Positions 31,934 through 40,956 of a DNA stretch of 64,000 nt are shown one piece after another. The notes under the pieces were generated by a model. It saw only the letters and a program-made list of their open reading frames with translations, had not been told where the DNA came from and did no database searches. The stretch's first letter is position 1; every line of letters starts with the position of its first letter. Made by a program: the position numbers and the translations under genes. The stretch lies in the NCBI GenBank assembly GCA_964477125.1, contig CAYZCZ010000002.1, positions 4,042-68,041 on the forward strand. Reading direction: 5' to 3'. Source of the DNA: DALYDK01 sp964477125 (GTDB lineage: Bacteria > Patescibacteriota > Saccharimonadia > Saccharimonadales > CAIOMD01).

Positions 31934-33148
31934 ATGAAATATTTTGTAATACTTGGGCGTCAGCCAAAAATTAGTTTTGCCGAGCTAGAAAGTTTGTTTG
32001 GCTCAGAAAATGTATCTGTATTTTCGGCAGATATTGCAGTTTTAGAAACAGAATTAACTGCTGAAATATGCCAGAGACTCGGAAGTGTTATTAAAATATG
32101 TGAGATTACTAGAGAACAAACTTTCAGTAACTGGCCAAAATTGTCACAAAACATAATTCATACCTTTAGTAAAATTAGTAAAGCCTCCCCTGATGGCAAA
32201 ATCACCATTGGAATAAGCTTATATGGTTTGAATATTAAGCTTAAGGATATAGAAAAAACAGGTTTGAGTGCCAAAAAAGTACTAAAATCCAGCGGTCACC
32301 CTATCCGCCTTGTGCCAAATAAGCAATCTTATCTATCTACACCACAAGTGATCCACAATAAACTGTTAACTAATTCGGGAATTGAAATAGTTGCTGTTGC
32401 TAGTGGCAATAAATTACTGCTAGGTAAAACCATATACGAACAAGATATCGAGGCTTATACAGCCCGGGATCAAGCCCGTCCCAAACGCGATGCCTATATA
32501 GGCATGCTACCTCCTAAACTTGCTCAAACAATTATAAATTTAGCTTCTGGTCAAGTTGAGGTTTCAGAAATTGCCCAAAATAATTCCAATTCGACCAGTT
32601 CGAAGATGCTTCTAGATCCTTTTTGCGGAACCGGAGTCGTTTTGCAGGAAGCACTATTGATGGGCTACAGCGTAGTAGGTACGGATATTAACCCTAAGAT
32701 GGTCGATTACAGCATTGAAAATATTAGCTGGCTAAAAGATAAATACCCGGAAGCAACCAATCATTATGTTCGAATTGAGCTTGGAGATGCCCAGGATCAC
32801 CAATGGCCGAAAGAAGTTGCAATTGTTGCTGGTGAAACCTATTTGGGCCAACCAATATCCATGATTCCAGACCCCGAAAAGCTAACTAGACTAGTAAATG
32901 AAACTAATGGACTACATAAAAGAAGTTTAGCAAATTTAGCTAAGCAATTATCACCAGGAACCCGTATTTGCCTTGCAGTTCCTGCTTGGCGTACAAAAAA
33001 TGGTTTCAAACACCTACCTACGCTTGACCAACTGGGGGAAATCGGGTACAATCGTATAGAATTTAAGCACACTAAGCTAAACGATTTGATATACATCCGT
33101 GATAATCAGTTTGTTGGCCGTGAATTAGTCGTCTTAACTGTTAAATAG
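31934..33148 (+). CDS. Trm11/TrmG10-like putative RNA methyltransferase
   Basis: The N-terminal half is THUMP-like (MKYFVILGRQPKISFAELES). Then comes the block YTARDQARPKRDAYIGMLPP with KLAQTIINLA, and the SAM motif LLDPFCGTGVVLQEALLMGY with VVGTDINPKMVDYS. These are characteristic of the Trm11/TrmG10 group, which makes m2G in tRNA. The usual catalytic D/N-PPY motif IV is not visible: the matching region reads IVAGETYLGQPIS. Either the enzyme is inactive or it uses another residue. ATG 31934 is chosen over an in-frame TTG at 31928 because of the leaderless promoter. Twenty bases separate it from rpmA. Confidence 0.75.
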   Translation: MKYFVILGRQPKISFAELESLFGSENVSVFSADIAVLETELTAEICQRLGSVIKICEITREQTFSNWPKLSQNIIHTFSKISKASPDGKITIGISLYGLNIKLKDIEKTGLSAKKVLKSSGHPIRLVPNKQSYLSTPQVIHNKLLTNSGIEIVAVASGNKLLLGKTIYEQDIEAYTARDQARPKRDAYIGMLPPKLAQTIINLASGQVEVSEIAQNNSNSTSSKMLLDPFCGTGVVLQEALLMGYSVVGTDINPKMVDYSIENISWLKDKYPEATNHYVRIELGDAQDHQWPKEVAIVAGETYLGQPISMIPDPEKLTRLVNETNGLHKRSLANLAKQLSPGTRICLAVPAWRTKNGFKHLPTLDQLGEIGYNRIEFKHTKLNDLIYIRDNQFVGRELVVLTVK

Positions 33149-33167
33149 TAGATTCTAAGGAGAATGA

Positions 33168-33440
33168 ATGTCACACGTTAAAGCTGGTGGAACTAGCAAG
33201 AACAACCATGATAGCCCTGGCCAGCGCCTTGGCGTTAAGCGTTTCGGTGGCCAAAAGGTCCGAACCGGTGAAGTAATTATTAGGCAAATTGGCCAAACCA
33301 AACTTGCCGGTGAAGGTACTTTTTTAAGTCGTAATTTTACAATACACGCAGCCAAAGATGGTGTAGTTGCCTTTAAACAACGTGCTACTAGACGTTATAC
33401 TGGCAAGACAGTTCGTCGAACCGAAGTTGTAGTCGAATAA
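33168..33440 (+). CDS. rpmA: Ribosomal protein bL27
   Basis: The 90-residue protein shows KAGGTSKNNHDSPGQRLGVK and RFGGQKVRTGEVIIRQIGQT, the bL27 core whose N-terminus reaches the peptidyl transferase centre. The start is preceded by AAGGAGA. There is no N-terminal cleavage sequence as in Firmicutes: the chain begins MSHVKAGG. The partner bL21 (rplU), usually adjacent, is not here. A strong terminator follows. Confidence 0.95.
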   Translation: MSHVKAGGTSKNNHDSPGQRLGVKRFGGQKVRTGEVIIRQIGQTKLAGEGTFLSRNFTIHAAKDGVVAFKQRATRRYTGKTVRRTEVVVE

Positions 33441-33459
33441 ACTAATTGGTTTAGCTATC

Positions 33460-33490
33460 AAAAAACCCGCTTTTCATAAGCGGGTTTTTT
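33460..33490. terminator. Bidirectional terminator between rpmA and the response regulator
   Basis: AAAAAACCCGCTT (33460-33472), a five-base loop and its exact complement (33478-33490) form a GC-rich stem flanked by A and T runs. It serves both convergent genes. Confidence 0.9.
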
Positions 33491-33508
33491 ATTGGACTAA
33501 AGTCTAAA

Positions 33509-33904
33509 TTAGTTCGATTTTAAGTGATACTTAATTCGTTCTACTACATCTGCAATTACAACCTGGCTCTTTACAAGGTAATCGTCTACTCCTAAGCTTT
33601 TAGCGCGCTCTTTATCGGAATCTTGACTCAGTGCAGTTAGCATGATAATCCGGATATTTGCAGTTTCTGGAGTATTCCTAAGTATATCTAAGACATCAAA
33701 ACCGCTGACCTTAGGCATCATAACATCTAATAGTATAAGGTCTGGGTGATATTCTATTGCCGAGGCCAAGGCCTCTTCGCCGTTCGCGACCCTTTTTACT
33801 GAGAATCCTTCGGCATCTAGCCTGGTTTGATAGACGCTTGCCAAGGCATCGTCATCTTCTACCATTAGTATTTTCTTTAGTGCTTGTTGATTTTGATCTT
33901 CCAT
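33509..33904 (-). CDS. Stand-alone response regulator receiver protein
   Basis: A 131-residue CheY-like protein with all canonical residues: acidic pair in ILMVEDDDA (about 16-18), phospho-acceptor Asp60 in LILLDVMMPKVSGFDV, Thr89 in IMLTA and Lys111 in DDYLVKS. There is no output domain, so it signals by protein contact. No histidine kinase is adjacent. It follows ctpA at some distance and may be separately transcribed. It contrasts with the pseudo-receiver at 26718-27092. Confidence 0.92.
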   Translation of the reverse strand: MEDQNQQALKKILMVEDDDALASVYQTRLDAEGFSVKRVANGEEALASAIEYHPDLILLDVMMPKVSGFDVLDILRNTPETANIRIIMLTALSQDSDKERAKSLGVDDYLVKSQVVIADVVERIKYHLKSN

Positions 33905-33985
33905 AGCTCTTATGTTATGCTATTTTGCCCTAAAAAAGCAAGTTTATTACAAATTTACTTCTTTTAGTTTACTGATAAACTATCT

Positions 33986-35209
33986 TTAAAATAAACTTTG
34001 AGCTTTTTCTAGCTGGGGATCTTGTTTGTTTTTAATGTTATCTTCTGTAATTTCAACTTTTACATCTGGATCAATACCCTTTTTGTCGATATTTTGACCA
34101 TTTGGCCTGTACCACCTAGCTACCGTTACCTTGAGCAAATCATTCGTATTAATGTTAGTCATTTCCTGTACGCTACCCTTGCCATAAGACTTAACACCGA
34201 CTATTGTTGCCGCGCCGTTATCTTTAAGTGCGCCAGCTGTTATCTCGCTAGCACTAGCACTTCCTTCGTTTATTAAGACAACTGTTTTAACGCCAAGCAA
34301 AGGACCGGTAGATTCACATTTATAAGTTTTCTGGGTTATTCCCCCACGCTTTTCTTCTAAGACTGTTTGGCCTGCTTTAAGCCAATTGCAAGATACGTCA
34401 ACGGCTGAAGTTAAGTAACCACCTGGGTTATTCCGCATATCTAGAATTACGCCCTTAACATTTTTTGCCTTAAAGTCGACAGCCGCTTTATCAGTTAACG
34501 CAGTTGTATCTTCGGCAAACCTAGCAATTTTAATATAACCAATATTGCCATCTAAAATTTTTGATTCAACACTATCTATTTTGATTGTATCCCGGACAAT
34601 ATCAAAGTTTAGCTTTTGTTTATCTCGAACAATAACCAACTTAACGGTTGTTCCTTTTTCACCCCTAATTTTGCTGACGGCTTTATCTACGTCCATTCCG
34701 ATGGCATCTTCACCATTTATAGAAACAATAACGTCTTTTGCTCGTATGCCGGCCTTATCGGCAGGAAAACCAGATATAGGAGCTACAATAGTGATGTATT
34801 CACCATCCTTACCTAGCTCGGCACCTATGCCCGTAAAAGAGCCATTTAAAGACTCGCTAAGTTCTTTAGCTTCTGAAGAATCTAGGTATGTTGTGTGCTG
34901 GTCGCCAGCAGCATCTACTAAGCCTTTCTTAAGCCCTAGCATTAGCTTTTCTTCGTCTAACTGTCCATCGAACTTCTGCTTAAGCGTTTTGTATACTTGG
35001 TCGACACTATCGTAATTTAGCCTATTCGGCAATCCTTGATTATCTTTTACCGCTCCTCGCCCAAAACTTAGGCTAACTTGTCCACTGCCAACCATTAAGC
35101 CAAAGTAAAATAGTCCGAAAGCGATAAATACGGAAGCAAAACCACCAACTATCCAAGGCCAAACTTTTCTTTTTGCCACGATTTTTTTGTTTTCACCAAA
35201 ATTATCCAT
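33986..35209 (-). CDS. ctpA: C-terminal processing peptidase (S41 family, PDZ)
   Basis: An N-terminal membrane helix (about residues 16-40) anchors the protein outside. A PDZ domain follows (about 120-205, SFTGIGAEL, APISGFPADKAGI, DVIVSINGED) and the S41 protease core with the catalytic Ser in NEGSASASE (Ser319) and Lys344 in SYGKGSVQ, 25 residues apart as in the family. It probably trims or degrades secreted cell-wall proteins. Its place directly behind the CHAP hydrolase and FtsEX suggests it may process or turn over that hydrolase, as the Escherichia coli Prc protease does for MepS. Confidence 0.9.
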   Translation of the reverse strand: MDNFGENKKIVAKRKVWPWIVGGFASVFIAFGLFYFGLMVGSGQVSLSFGRGAVKDNQGLPNRLNYDSVDQVYKTLKQKFDGQLDEEKLMLGLKKGLVDAAGDQHTTYLDSSEAKELSESLNGSFTGIGAELGKDGEYITIVAPISGFPADKAGIRAKDVIVSINGEDAIGMDVDKAVSKIRGEKGTTVKLVIVRDKQKLNFDIVRDTIKIDSVESKILDGNIGYIKIARFAEDTTALTDKAAVDFKAKNVKGVILDMRNNPGGYLTSAVDVSCNWLKAGQTVLEEKRGGITQKTYKCESTGPLLGVKTVVLINEGSASASEITAGALKDNGAATIVGVKSYGKGSVQEMTNINTNDLLKVTVARWYRPNGQNIDKKGIDPDVKVEITEDNIKNKQDPQLEKAQSLF

Positions 35210-35336
35210 ACCGGTATAGTTTACCTTGTTTAAAAAATTATGCCTAGTAAAAACGATATTTACTCAGCAAATTATAAGTATCTATAGTAGTAAACCATTT
35301 GATATATCTTGCTAGTTTTTAAATAGACTCTGTTGT

Positions 35337-36494
35337 TTACGGGAAATGTATAAATGTCATAGGACCTAAAGCAGAACTATCAGCCGATAATGTCATTTCA
35401 CTATACTGTCCCCATTGACCATTGACTATATAATTGTATTGACTAACTGTAACTGTGCGTCCATTAACGGCTTCAACGTACATTGCATGCCCGTAATAAC
35501 CATTATTAGTAATTGCGACATCGCCAACTTGTGGATTTCTGTCTACGGCCCAGCCGGCAGCCCTAGCGTTAGAAGGCCATTGATTAGCATTTCCTCTGCC
35601 ACCCCAATATGGCATATTTCGTCCTGATTGCCACACTTTGAATGCAGTGTAACTCACACATTGCCTAGCATACATGCCCCAAGAGTCTATTGGCGGGTTG
35701 TTGTAGTCGGCATTAGCCCATTTTGAAGGATATCCACCGTTACCGCTACCCTGAGTGATAACAGTGCCACTAGCAACCATTCTGGCGGCGATTGCGGCCA
35801 TAACCTGGTTCTGTTGTTGTCGCAGACTATTTACTTGGTTCCTATAATTTGACTCTTGTCCTTGCGTATCTGCCAATAACTGATTACGTTCCGATCTTGC
35901 CTGAGCTAAAACCGCGCGACTATCTTGTTCCTGTTTAAGCAACTTTGCCTGTTCATCTTTTTGACCCTGTATTTTTTGCTTTAATGCTACTACTTTTTCA
36001 GTAGATTCCTGAACGCCACTTTTTAATTTATCTAAATAAGTTTGGTTATTGAAAAACTGAGTAAAGCTATCGCTACCAACAATTAGCTCAACAGAAGAGG
36101 CATCTCCTTTTTTATAAAGCTCTTTAATACTGGCTTTTAATAAGCCTTTTTGGCGATCAAGTTCGGTTTGAGCATTTTTAAGTTCAATTTCCAGTTGGGC
36201 TAATTTGTTATTGATTAAAGCTATCTGTGCATCAGTACTGGATATCTGACCATCGTATTCCGCAATTTTGGCTTTTAGTGTTTCACCCTGAGCAGCCAAA
36301 TCAGAGGCTGCTTGGTTGTTCTGAGAAATTTGAGCACCCAAGACCGCTGCTTGGTCTCTTAGTTCAGCCAATGAAACTGCCTTGGCATCACCACCGTTAA
36401 TTGCAATAATAGGAGCAACAGCAATAGTTAAAGCAACCACGCTGGCGACTGTTATCAACTGTATTTTTTGACCGATTTTTTTGTTTTTGTGCAT
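35337..36494 (-). CDS. PcsB-like secreted peptidoglycan hydrolase (coiled coil plus CHAP)
   Basis: A signal sequence or anchor (about residues 10-30 of this reading) is followed by a long coiled coil (LRDQAAVLGAQISQNNQAAS through LAQARSERNQLLADTQGQE) and a C-terminal CHAP domain with catalytic Cys in YARQCVSYTAF and His in GYYGHAMYVE. This is the architecture of PcsB, the hydrolase activated by FtsEX in streptococci. It lies directly behind ftsX, which strongly supports that role. ATG 36494 is preferred because the signal then begins with MHKNKK; in-frame ATGs at 36539 and 36536 are alternatives. Confidence 0.85.
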   Translation of the reverse strand: MHKNKKIGQKIQLITVASVVALTIAVAPIIAINGGDAKAVSLAELRDQAAVLGAQISQNNQAASDLAAQGETLKAKIAEYDGQISSTDAQIALINNKLAQLEIELKNAQTELDRQKGLLKASIKELYKKGDASSVELIVGSDSFTQFFNNQTYLDKLKSGVQESTEKVVALKQKIQGQKDEQAKLLKQEQDSRAVLAQARSERNQLLADTQGQESNYRNQVNSLRQQQNQVMAAIAARMVASGTVITQGSGNGGYPSKWANADYNNPPIDSWGMYARQCVSYTAFKVWQSGRNMPYWGGRGNANQWPSNARAAGWAVDRNPQVGDVAITNNGYYGHAMYVEAVNGRTVTVSQYNYIVNGQWGQYSEMTLSADSSALGPMTFIHFP

Positions 36495-36595
36495 CTTGTT
36501 AATTCGCAGCTTAATTTTGTACCCCCATTGTATCATCATAGCGCTTAAGTTTCAAGCTTTTAACTTTACTAAGTAGTGTATAAGAAACTATACTT

Positions 36596-37534
36596 TTACC
36601 ACTGTCGTAATTTTAAATATTTCCCCATAGCCATGGTGCTAGAAATAACACCCACCAAAACTCCAAACAAAATACTGCCAACATACATAGTCGCTATAAC
36701 AATAGGCTGGCTAAAGAACTCTTTTGTCGAAACAAATTCAGGTTGATTTGCTACCTTGCTACTAACAGCGTACGCAGCTGCTAAAACTACCGTAGAAGCA
36801 ATTACCCCGGCGATAACACCGTAGATACTAGACTCAACAAGAAATGGTCCCCTGATATAACCCCTGGTTGCACCTAATAATTTTTCTGTCCTTATTTCGT
36901 CTTGGCGTGTAAAAATTGCCATTCTAATCGTGTTGAAAATAATTAGCATGCTAACTACAGCGAAGATCCCAGCCGCCACTATACTAGCCCGAGTAATAAA
37001 CTTTTGGGCGGCAGCGGCCCGATCAATAGTTTTTTGAACTTCGGTTTTACCAATGCTTATATCTTCAATAATGTCAGTAAATTTTTCCTGCTTTGCTATA
37101 TCGCCAACTTCATTAATTTTACTTAAATCTGTAACGCTTACTTCTATTGAGGCCGGAAGGCTGTTGCCTCCTAATAAGGCTAGCCCCTGTAACAACGCCT
37201 GGTCTTCCTTATTGGTTGATATAAATTCCTTTTGAGCTTGTTCGGCAGAAATATAATTAACGCTATCTACATACTGGTTGTTTTCGAACTGCTGTTTTAG
37301 CACGGCTATATCCTGCTCGTCAGTTCCAGGAATTATATAAACAGATACTTTTAAGTTTTTTGAAAGTTCAGAAATTATATTATGTGTTGCAACATTTAAA
37401 ACTATTGAGGTAAGAATAATAATAATTGAAACAACCATAACAGCAATTGCTGCAATACTTAGCCAGCTATTACGAATAAAATTTTTGCCACCAGCAATAA
37501 ATATTCTTCTAAGCGATATTAGCTTTCGTTTCAT
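36596..37534 (-). CDS. ftsX: FtsX, division ABC-transporter-like permease
   Basis: Four membrane helices (about residues 20-50, 185-210, 235-260 and 280-305), with the large extracytoplasmic loop between the first two, is the FtsX topology. Family residues include NFIRNSWLSIAAIAVMVVSI and FTRQDEIRTEKLLGATRGYI. FtsX passes ATP-driven movement from FtsE to peptidoglycan hydrolases, here very likely the CHAP protein encoded next. Its start overlaps the ftsE stop by four bases. Confidence 0.92.
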   Translation of the reverse strand: MKRKLISLRRIFIAGGKNFIRNSWLSIAAIAVMVVSIIIILTSIVLNVATHNIISELSKNLKVSVYIIPGTDEQDIAVLKQQFENNQYVDSVNYISAEQAQKEFISTNKEDQALLQGLALLGGNSLPASIEVSVTDLSKINEVGDIAKQEKFTDIIEDISIGKTEVQKTIDRAAAAQKFITRASIVAAGIFAVVSMLIIFNTIRMAIFTRQDEIRTEKLLGATRGYIRGPFLVESSIYGVIAGVIASTVVLAAAYAVSSKVANQPEFVSTKEFFSQPIVIATMYVGSILFGVLVGVISSTMAMGKYLKLRQW

Positions 37535-38211
37535 CTTTTATATACTCCACCAACCTTATCACTTACAATTTGGCCATCGCTAATTGTAACGACACGTCTT
37601 TTTAGCTTAGCAACAATGTCTTGATTATGAGTAGTCAGTAGCACTGTCGTACCGTATTTATTAATCTTTTCTAAAACTTTAATAACATCCCAGGCATGCT
37701 TTGGGTCTAAATTTCCGGTAGGCTCATCGGCAATTAATATTTTTGGTTGGCGTACAACTGCCCTGGCAATGGCCACACGTTGCCGCTCGCCACCCGAAAG
37801 TTCGCTTGGATAGCTATTTTCCTTGCCCGTTAGACCAACAATTTCTATAACTTTTGGAATTGTATGTTTAATTTCTTTGTTACTCATACCAACAATTTCC
37901 AAAGCAAAAGCAATATTTTCAAATACAGTTTTATTTGGCAGTAATTTAAAGTCCTGGAAAACCACACCAATTTTTCGCCTTAAATATGGTATTTTACGGT
38001 CTTTAAGATGCTCATAATCTATTCCACCAACTATAATTTTGCCAGTAGTGGGTTTTTCTTCACGAGTTAGCAGTTTAAGCAAGGTTGATTTGCCAGCCCC
38101 ACTTTGACCTACAATTACCACAAACTCTTTAGGTTCAACATGCAGGTTAATACCCTTTAGTGCCGTTCCCCGTTTATTGTAACTTTTTGTTACCCTGTCC
38201 AATAAAATCAT
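37531..38211 (-). CDS. ftsE: FtsE, division ATPase
   Basis: A 226-residue ABC ATPase with Walker A GQSGAGKSTLL, signature LSGGERQRVAIARA, Walker B ILIADEPTGNLD and the H-loop TTHNQD. It partners FtsX at the septum. ATG 38211 has no Shine-Dalgarno but TATAAT at 38225-38220 lies eight bases upstream, giving a leaderless mRNA for the ftsE-ftsX-hydrolase operon. Confidence 0.94.
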   Translation of the reverse strand: MILLDRVTKSYNKRGTALKGINLHVEPKEFVVIVGQSGAGKSTLLKLLTREEKPTTGKIIVGGIDYEHLKDRKIPYLRRKIGVVFQDFKLLPNKTVFENIAFALEIVGMSNKEIKHTIPKVIEIVGLTGKENSYPSELSGGERQRVAIARAVVRQPKILIADEPTGNLDPKHAWDVIKVLEKINKYGTTVLLTTHNQDIVAKLKRRVVTISDGQIVSDKVGGVYKR

Positions 38212-38219
38212 ACTTAACC

Positions 38220-38225
38220 ATTATA
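38220..38225 (-). promoter_or_regulatory. Leaderless-type -10 (TATAAT) of ftsE
   Basis: A perfect TATAAT on the minus strand is eight bases from ATG 38211 and heads the ftsE-ftsX-CHAP group. Confidence 0.5.
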
Positions 38226-38285
38226 ACAAACATGCCAAGAAAGAGAGATTTATATAGTCAAAATTGATACTGACATATCGGCCAA

Positions 38286-38546
38286 TTATCCAAATACCAT
38301 AAAATGAGCAGTATTTAGTTGAAATGCACTACAGTTTAATGTTGCAATATTTTTATTGTAATATTCACCTGCCAATAATTCCCTGTCTGTTTCTGTTTCT
38401 GTTTCTGTTTCTGTTTCTGTTTCTGTTTCTGTTTCTGTTTCATCTTCGTCAAGTGGTTGTTCTAACATATTTTTATAAATTTGAAGTCTTCGGACAACTT
38501 CGCCTAAGGATACTTCAGATTTTTCAGCATTGCTTAAACCTTCCAT
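38286..38546 (-). CDS. Small protein with a Glu-Thr dipeptide tract, unknown function
   Basis: The 86-residue frame starts three bases behind the prfB stop. The N-terminal half (MEGLSNAEKSEVSLGEVVRR, LQIYKNMLEQPLDED) is a plausible short helical protein. Nine ET pairs follow, encoded by a perfect hexanucleotide repeat, then a hydrophobic, Cys-containing end (NIATLNCSAFQLNTAHFMVF). The repeat length can change without shifting the frame, so the linker is probably variable between strains. No family recognised. Cotranscription with prfB is likely. Confidence 0.5.
   Translation of the reverse strand: MEGLSNAEKSEVSLGEVVRRLQIYKNMLEQPLDEDETETETETETETETETETDRELLAGEYYNKNIATLNCSAFQLNTAHFMVFG
38387..38440 (+). 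repeat. Nine perfect tandem copies of CTGTTT
   Basis: The 54-base tract is a pure hexanucleotide microsatellite inside the 86-codon gene. On the coding strand it encodes alternating Glu and Thr. Confidence 0.97.
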
Positions 38547-38548
38547 AC

Positions 38549-39643
38549 TTAACCTTTCTTACTAATACTCCAAATTAAAAATGCATTTATAAAATCATTT
38601 AGGTTGCCGTCGAGCACTTCTTGCACATTGCTAGTTTCGTGCTTAGTACGTACATCTTTGACCATACTATATGGATGAAGTACATAATTACGAATTTGAT
38701 TTCCCCAGGCTGCTTGTTCGTTGGGGCCTTTCAAGTCGCGAAGGCTTTCCTGATGCTGTTCAATCTGCAGTTGAGCCAAGCGAGAACGTAAAATTGTCAT
38801 AGCAGTTTCTTTATTTTGTAGCTGTGACCGCTCGTTTTGTATTGCAACAGTTATAGCGGTAGGCAGGTGTGTTATACGAACTGCACTATCTGTGGTATTA
38901 ACACTTTGACCTCCATGGCCACCCGCCCTATAAACATCTACTTTTAAATCTTTTTCATCGACTGTCACTTCTTCAGGTGTATCAATTTTGGGTAATACAT
39001 CGACTTTAGCAAAACTCGTTTGGCGTAAATTATCGCTATTAAACGGGCTAAGCCGAACCAACCTGTGTACCCCGTGTTCGCTTTTTAGTTTGCCATAAGC
39101 CATGGGGCCGGAAATTTCGATAGTAACGCTTTTAATGCCAGCTTCTTCGCCGGCTGAAATATCAATAATTTTAGGCTCGAAACCCTTGTTTTGCTCCACA
39201 AACCTCAAGTACATTCGCTGAAGCATTTCGGCCCAATCCTGGGCATCTGTACCACCGGCACCGGCATAAATACTTAAAATTGCATCGTGGTCATCGTATT
39301 TACCGCTATACAAAAGCTCTTGCTTAAGACCTTGATATTCTGACTCTAGTGTTACAATATTTTTCTGTAAATCTGTAAGAATACTGGGATCTTCCATGGC
39401 AATTAGTTCTAGGCCATCATTCACTGAAACATTTAGTTTTTGCCAGGGTTCGATACGGTTTTGTATTTTTGAAATTTCTTTGGAAACTACTTGGGCATTG
39501 GTTTGATTTTGCCAAAACTCAGGCGATTCTTGCTGCATTTGCAAAGATTTTAGTTTATTTTCTAAACCAATAATGTCAATAGAAGCTAAGTCATTTTGAA
39601 GACAATTTTGTAGTTCTTTGTACCTTGAAGCTAAATCTTCCAT
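38549..39643 (-). CDS. prfB: Peptide chain release factor 2
   Basis: RF2 with the GGQ catalytic loop (RAGGHGGQSVNTTDSAVRIT) and the stop-codon-reading SPF tripeptide (VRLSPFNSDNLRQTSFAKVD), so it reads UGA and UAA. The frame is complete from ATG 39643 with AGGTGGG in front; the in-frame UGA of the usual autoregulatory frameshift is absent. Presence of RF2 means UGA is a stop, unlike in Gracilibacteria and SR1 where UGA encodes glycine. The length of 364 residues is normal. It lies between the M16 peptidase gene and the small ET-repeat gene. Confidence 0.96.
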   Translation of the reverse strand: MEDLASRYKELQNCLQNDLASIDIIGLENKLKSLQMQQESPEFWQNQTNAQVVSKEISKIQNRIEPWQKLNVSVNDGLELIAMEDPSILTDLQKNIVTLESEYQGLKQELLYSGKYDDHDAILSIYAGAGGTDAQDWAEMLQRMYLRFVEQNKGFEPKIIDISAGEEAGIKSVTIEISGPMAYGKLKSEHGVHRLVRLSPFNSDNLRQTSFAKVDVLPKIDTPEEVTVDEKDLKVDVYRAGGHGGQSVNTTDSAVRITHLPTAITVAIQNERSQLQNKETAMTILRSRLAQLQIEQHQESLRDLKGPNEQAAWGNQIRNYVLHPYSMVKDVRTKHETSNVQEVLDGNLNDFINAFLIWSISKKG

Positions 39644-39660
39644 GGCTTAGTAACCCACCT

Positions 39661-40950
39661 TTAGCTTTTGTAGTTTTTAGCAATAGTTTTGTATAGTTCG
39701 TCTACAGGCAAGTTTTCTTTTCCGTTAGTCATTAAACCAAGCCCCCAAGAAGGTGAAGCAAACAATTTTTCAACAATATTCTTCATGCCAGATGCTTTAA
39801 CAGACATAATTTGATCTTGAACAGCAGGATATTCCTTTACAACACTACTTACGAAATAGGCATACTGATACCAATCAGCGAGCGAACTTATTGTTTGGAT
39901 AGATTTTTGGAAGCTCCCCCATTCATAAGCTTTAATTCCATCAAGTTCTTCTTTGGTGATTTTTCCATCAGCAACATTTTTAAGTTCTTTGGAAATAAGT
40001 TTAAAAAGTGGTAAGGCATTTTCTGCTTGAACCTGGCCAGCAACAACCCAAATATGATTATTTTTTGACCTGTAATAACTACTATCTATGCCATAAACTA
40101 AGCCACGTTCCCTAGCCTTACCAAAAACTTTAGAATGAAAGGTTGTAAACAAATAATCTTGAACAGCATATAGGCTATACTTTTCTTGCCGGTTAAGTAA
40201 ACGATCAAAAACTGATGCCCATCTATAATAAACGTTGTCCAAGCCAGCTAACTCTAAGGTTAGTGGCTTTTCAAGTTTTATTGCAGGTTCTGCCGGTAAG
40301 TCAATTTGGCCACTGCCTGTTGGCATATCCAAAGCTTCTAAACGTTTTATGATTGAATTTTTATGTCTAGCAAGCGGTCCAGCAATTATAAACCTCATAT
40401 TACTAGTGAAATGTGTCTTTAGGTAATGGTCTTTTATATCTTGTAAGTTAATTTTACTAAGTTGCTTCATCCTAGTAGTGTAGCTTTTGGATACAAAACC
40501 CATTTTATTTTCTAACTCTAATAATAGTTCAGTATCGTGATAGTTACGGCGCATTTTTAGTTCTTCACGAACATTAGCTACCTCTGATTCAAAGTCTTTT
40601 TCTAAAAAAAGTGGCGATTCAATTGCTAAACAGAGTAAATTAAGTATTCGGTCAGTTTCAAACTCAGCACACTCGGCAATATAGCCCATATGGTAGTCGC
40701 CTGTGTATGCATTGTTATAGGCACCATGTTTGGTAAACTCTTGGCTGAATTCGCTAGCTTTTTTATATTTAGAATTAGCACCTAATGCCAAGTGTTCCAT
40801 TATATGAGCGGTGTCCATTTTTCCCTCTGGCGATAAGTAGTATCCAGCCCTAAAAGCTATATCAAAATATGTAACATTTGTAGAAGGTGCGTCTATTAGC
40901 AGACCCTCAATGCCGTTAGCAAGTTTTATTTCCTCAACCCAATGCTGCAC
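39661..40950 (-). CDS. M16-family zinc metallopeptidase
   Basis: The 429-residue protein has the inverted zinc motif HIMEH (residues 49-53) followed by the downstream Glu-containing helix, and two M16 half-domains. It resembles processing-peptidase-like proteins (PqqL/YmxG group). No signal peptide is seen, so it may be cytoplasmic and degrade small peptides. It starts with GTG 40950, six bases behind the secA stop, without a ribosome site, which suggests coupling to secA. Confidence 0.85.
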   Translation of the reverse strand: MQHWVEEIKLANGIEGLLIDAPSTNVTYFDIAFRAGYYLSPEGKMDTAHIMEHLALGANSKYKKASEFSQEFTKHGAYNNAYTGDYHMGYIAECAEFETDRILNLLCLAIESPLFLEKDFESEVANVREELKMRRNYHDTELLLELENKMGFVSKSYTTRMKQLSKINLQDIKDHYLKTHFTSNMRFIIAGPLARHKNSIIKRLEALDMPTGSGQIDLPAEPAIKLEKPLTLELAGLDNVYYRWASVFDRLLNRQEKYSLYAVQDYLFTTFHSKVFGKARERGLVYGIDSSYYRSKNNHIWVVAGQVQAENALPLFKLISKELKNVADGKITKEELDGIKAYEWGSFQKSIQTISSLADWYQYAYFVSSVVKEYPAVQDQIMSVKASGMKNIVEKLFASPSWGLGLMTNGKENLPVDELYKTIAKNYKS

Positions 40951-40956
40951 TATTAT

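Noticed and set aside
34545..35015. 156-codon plus-strand frame
   Set aside because: Antisense shadow of ctpA; Ser-rich composition typical of such shadows.
38387..38440. Hexanucleotide tract as a CRISPR or iteron array
   Set aside because: Units are contiguous with no spacers and lie in frame inside a coding sequence.
39643..39700. Programmed +1 frameshift in prfB
   Set aside because: The whole factor, including its N-terminal helix, reads in one frame from ATG 39643 with a good ribosome site; no in-frame UGA is present.
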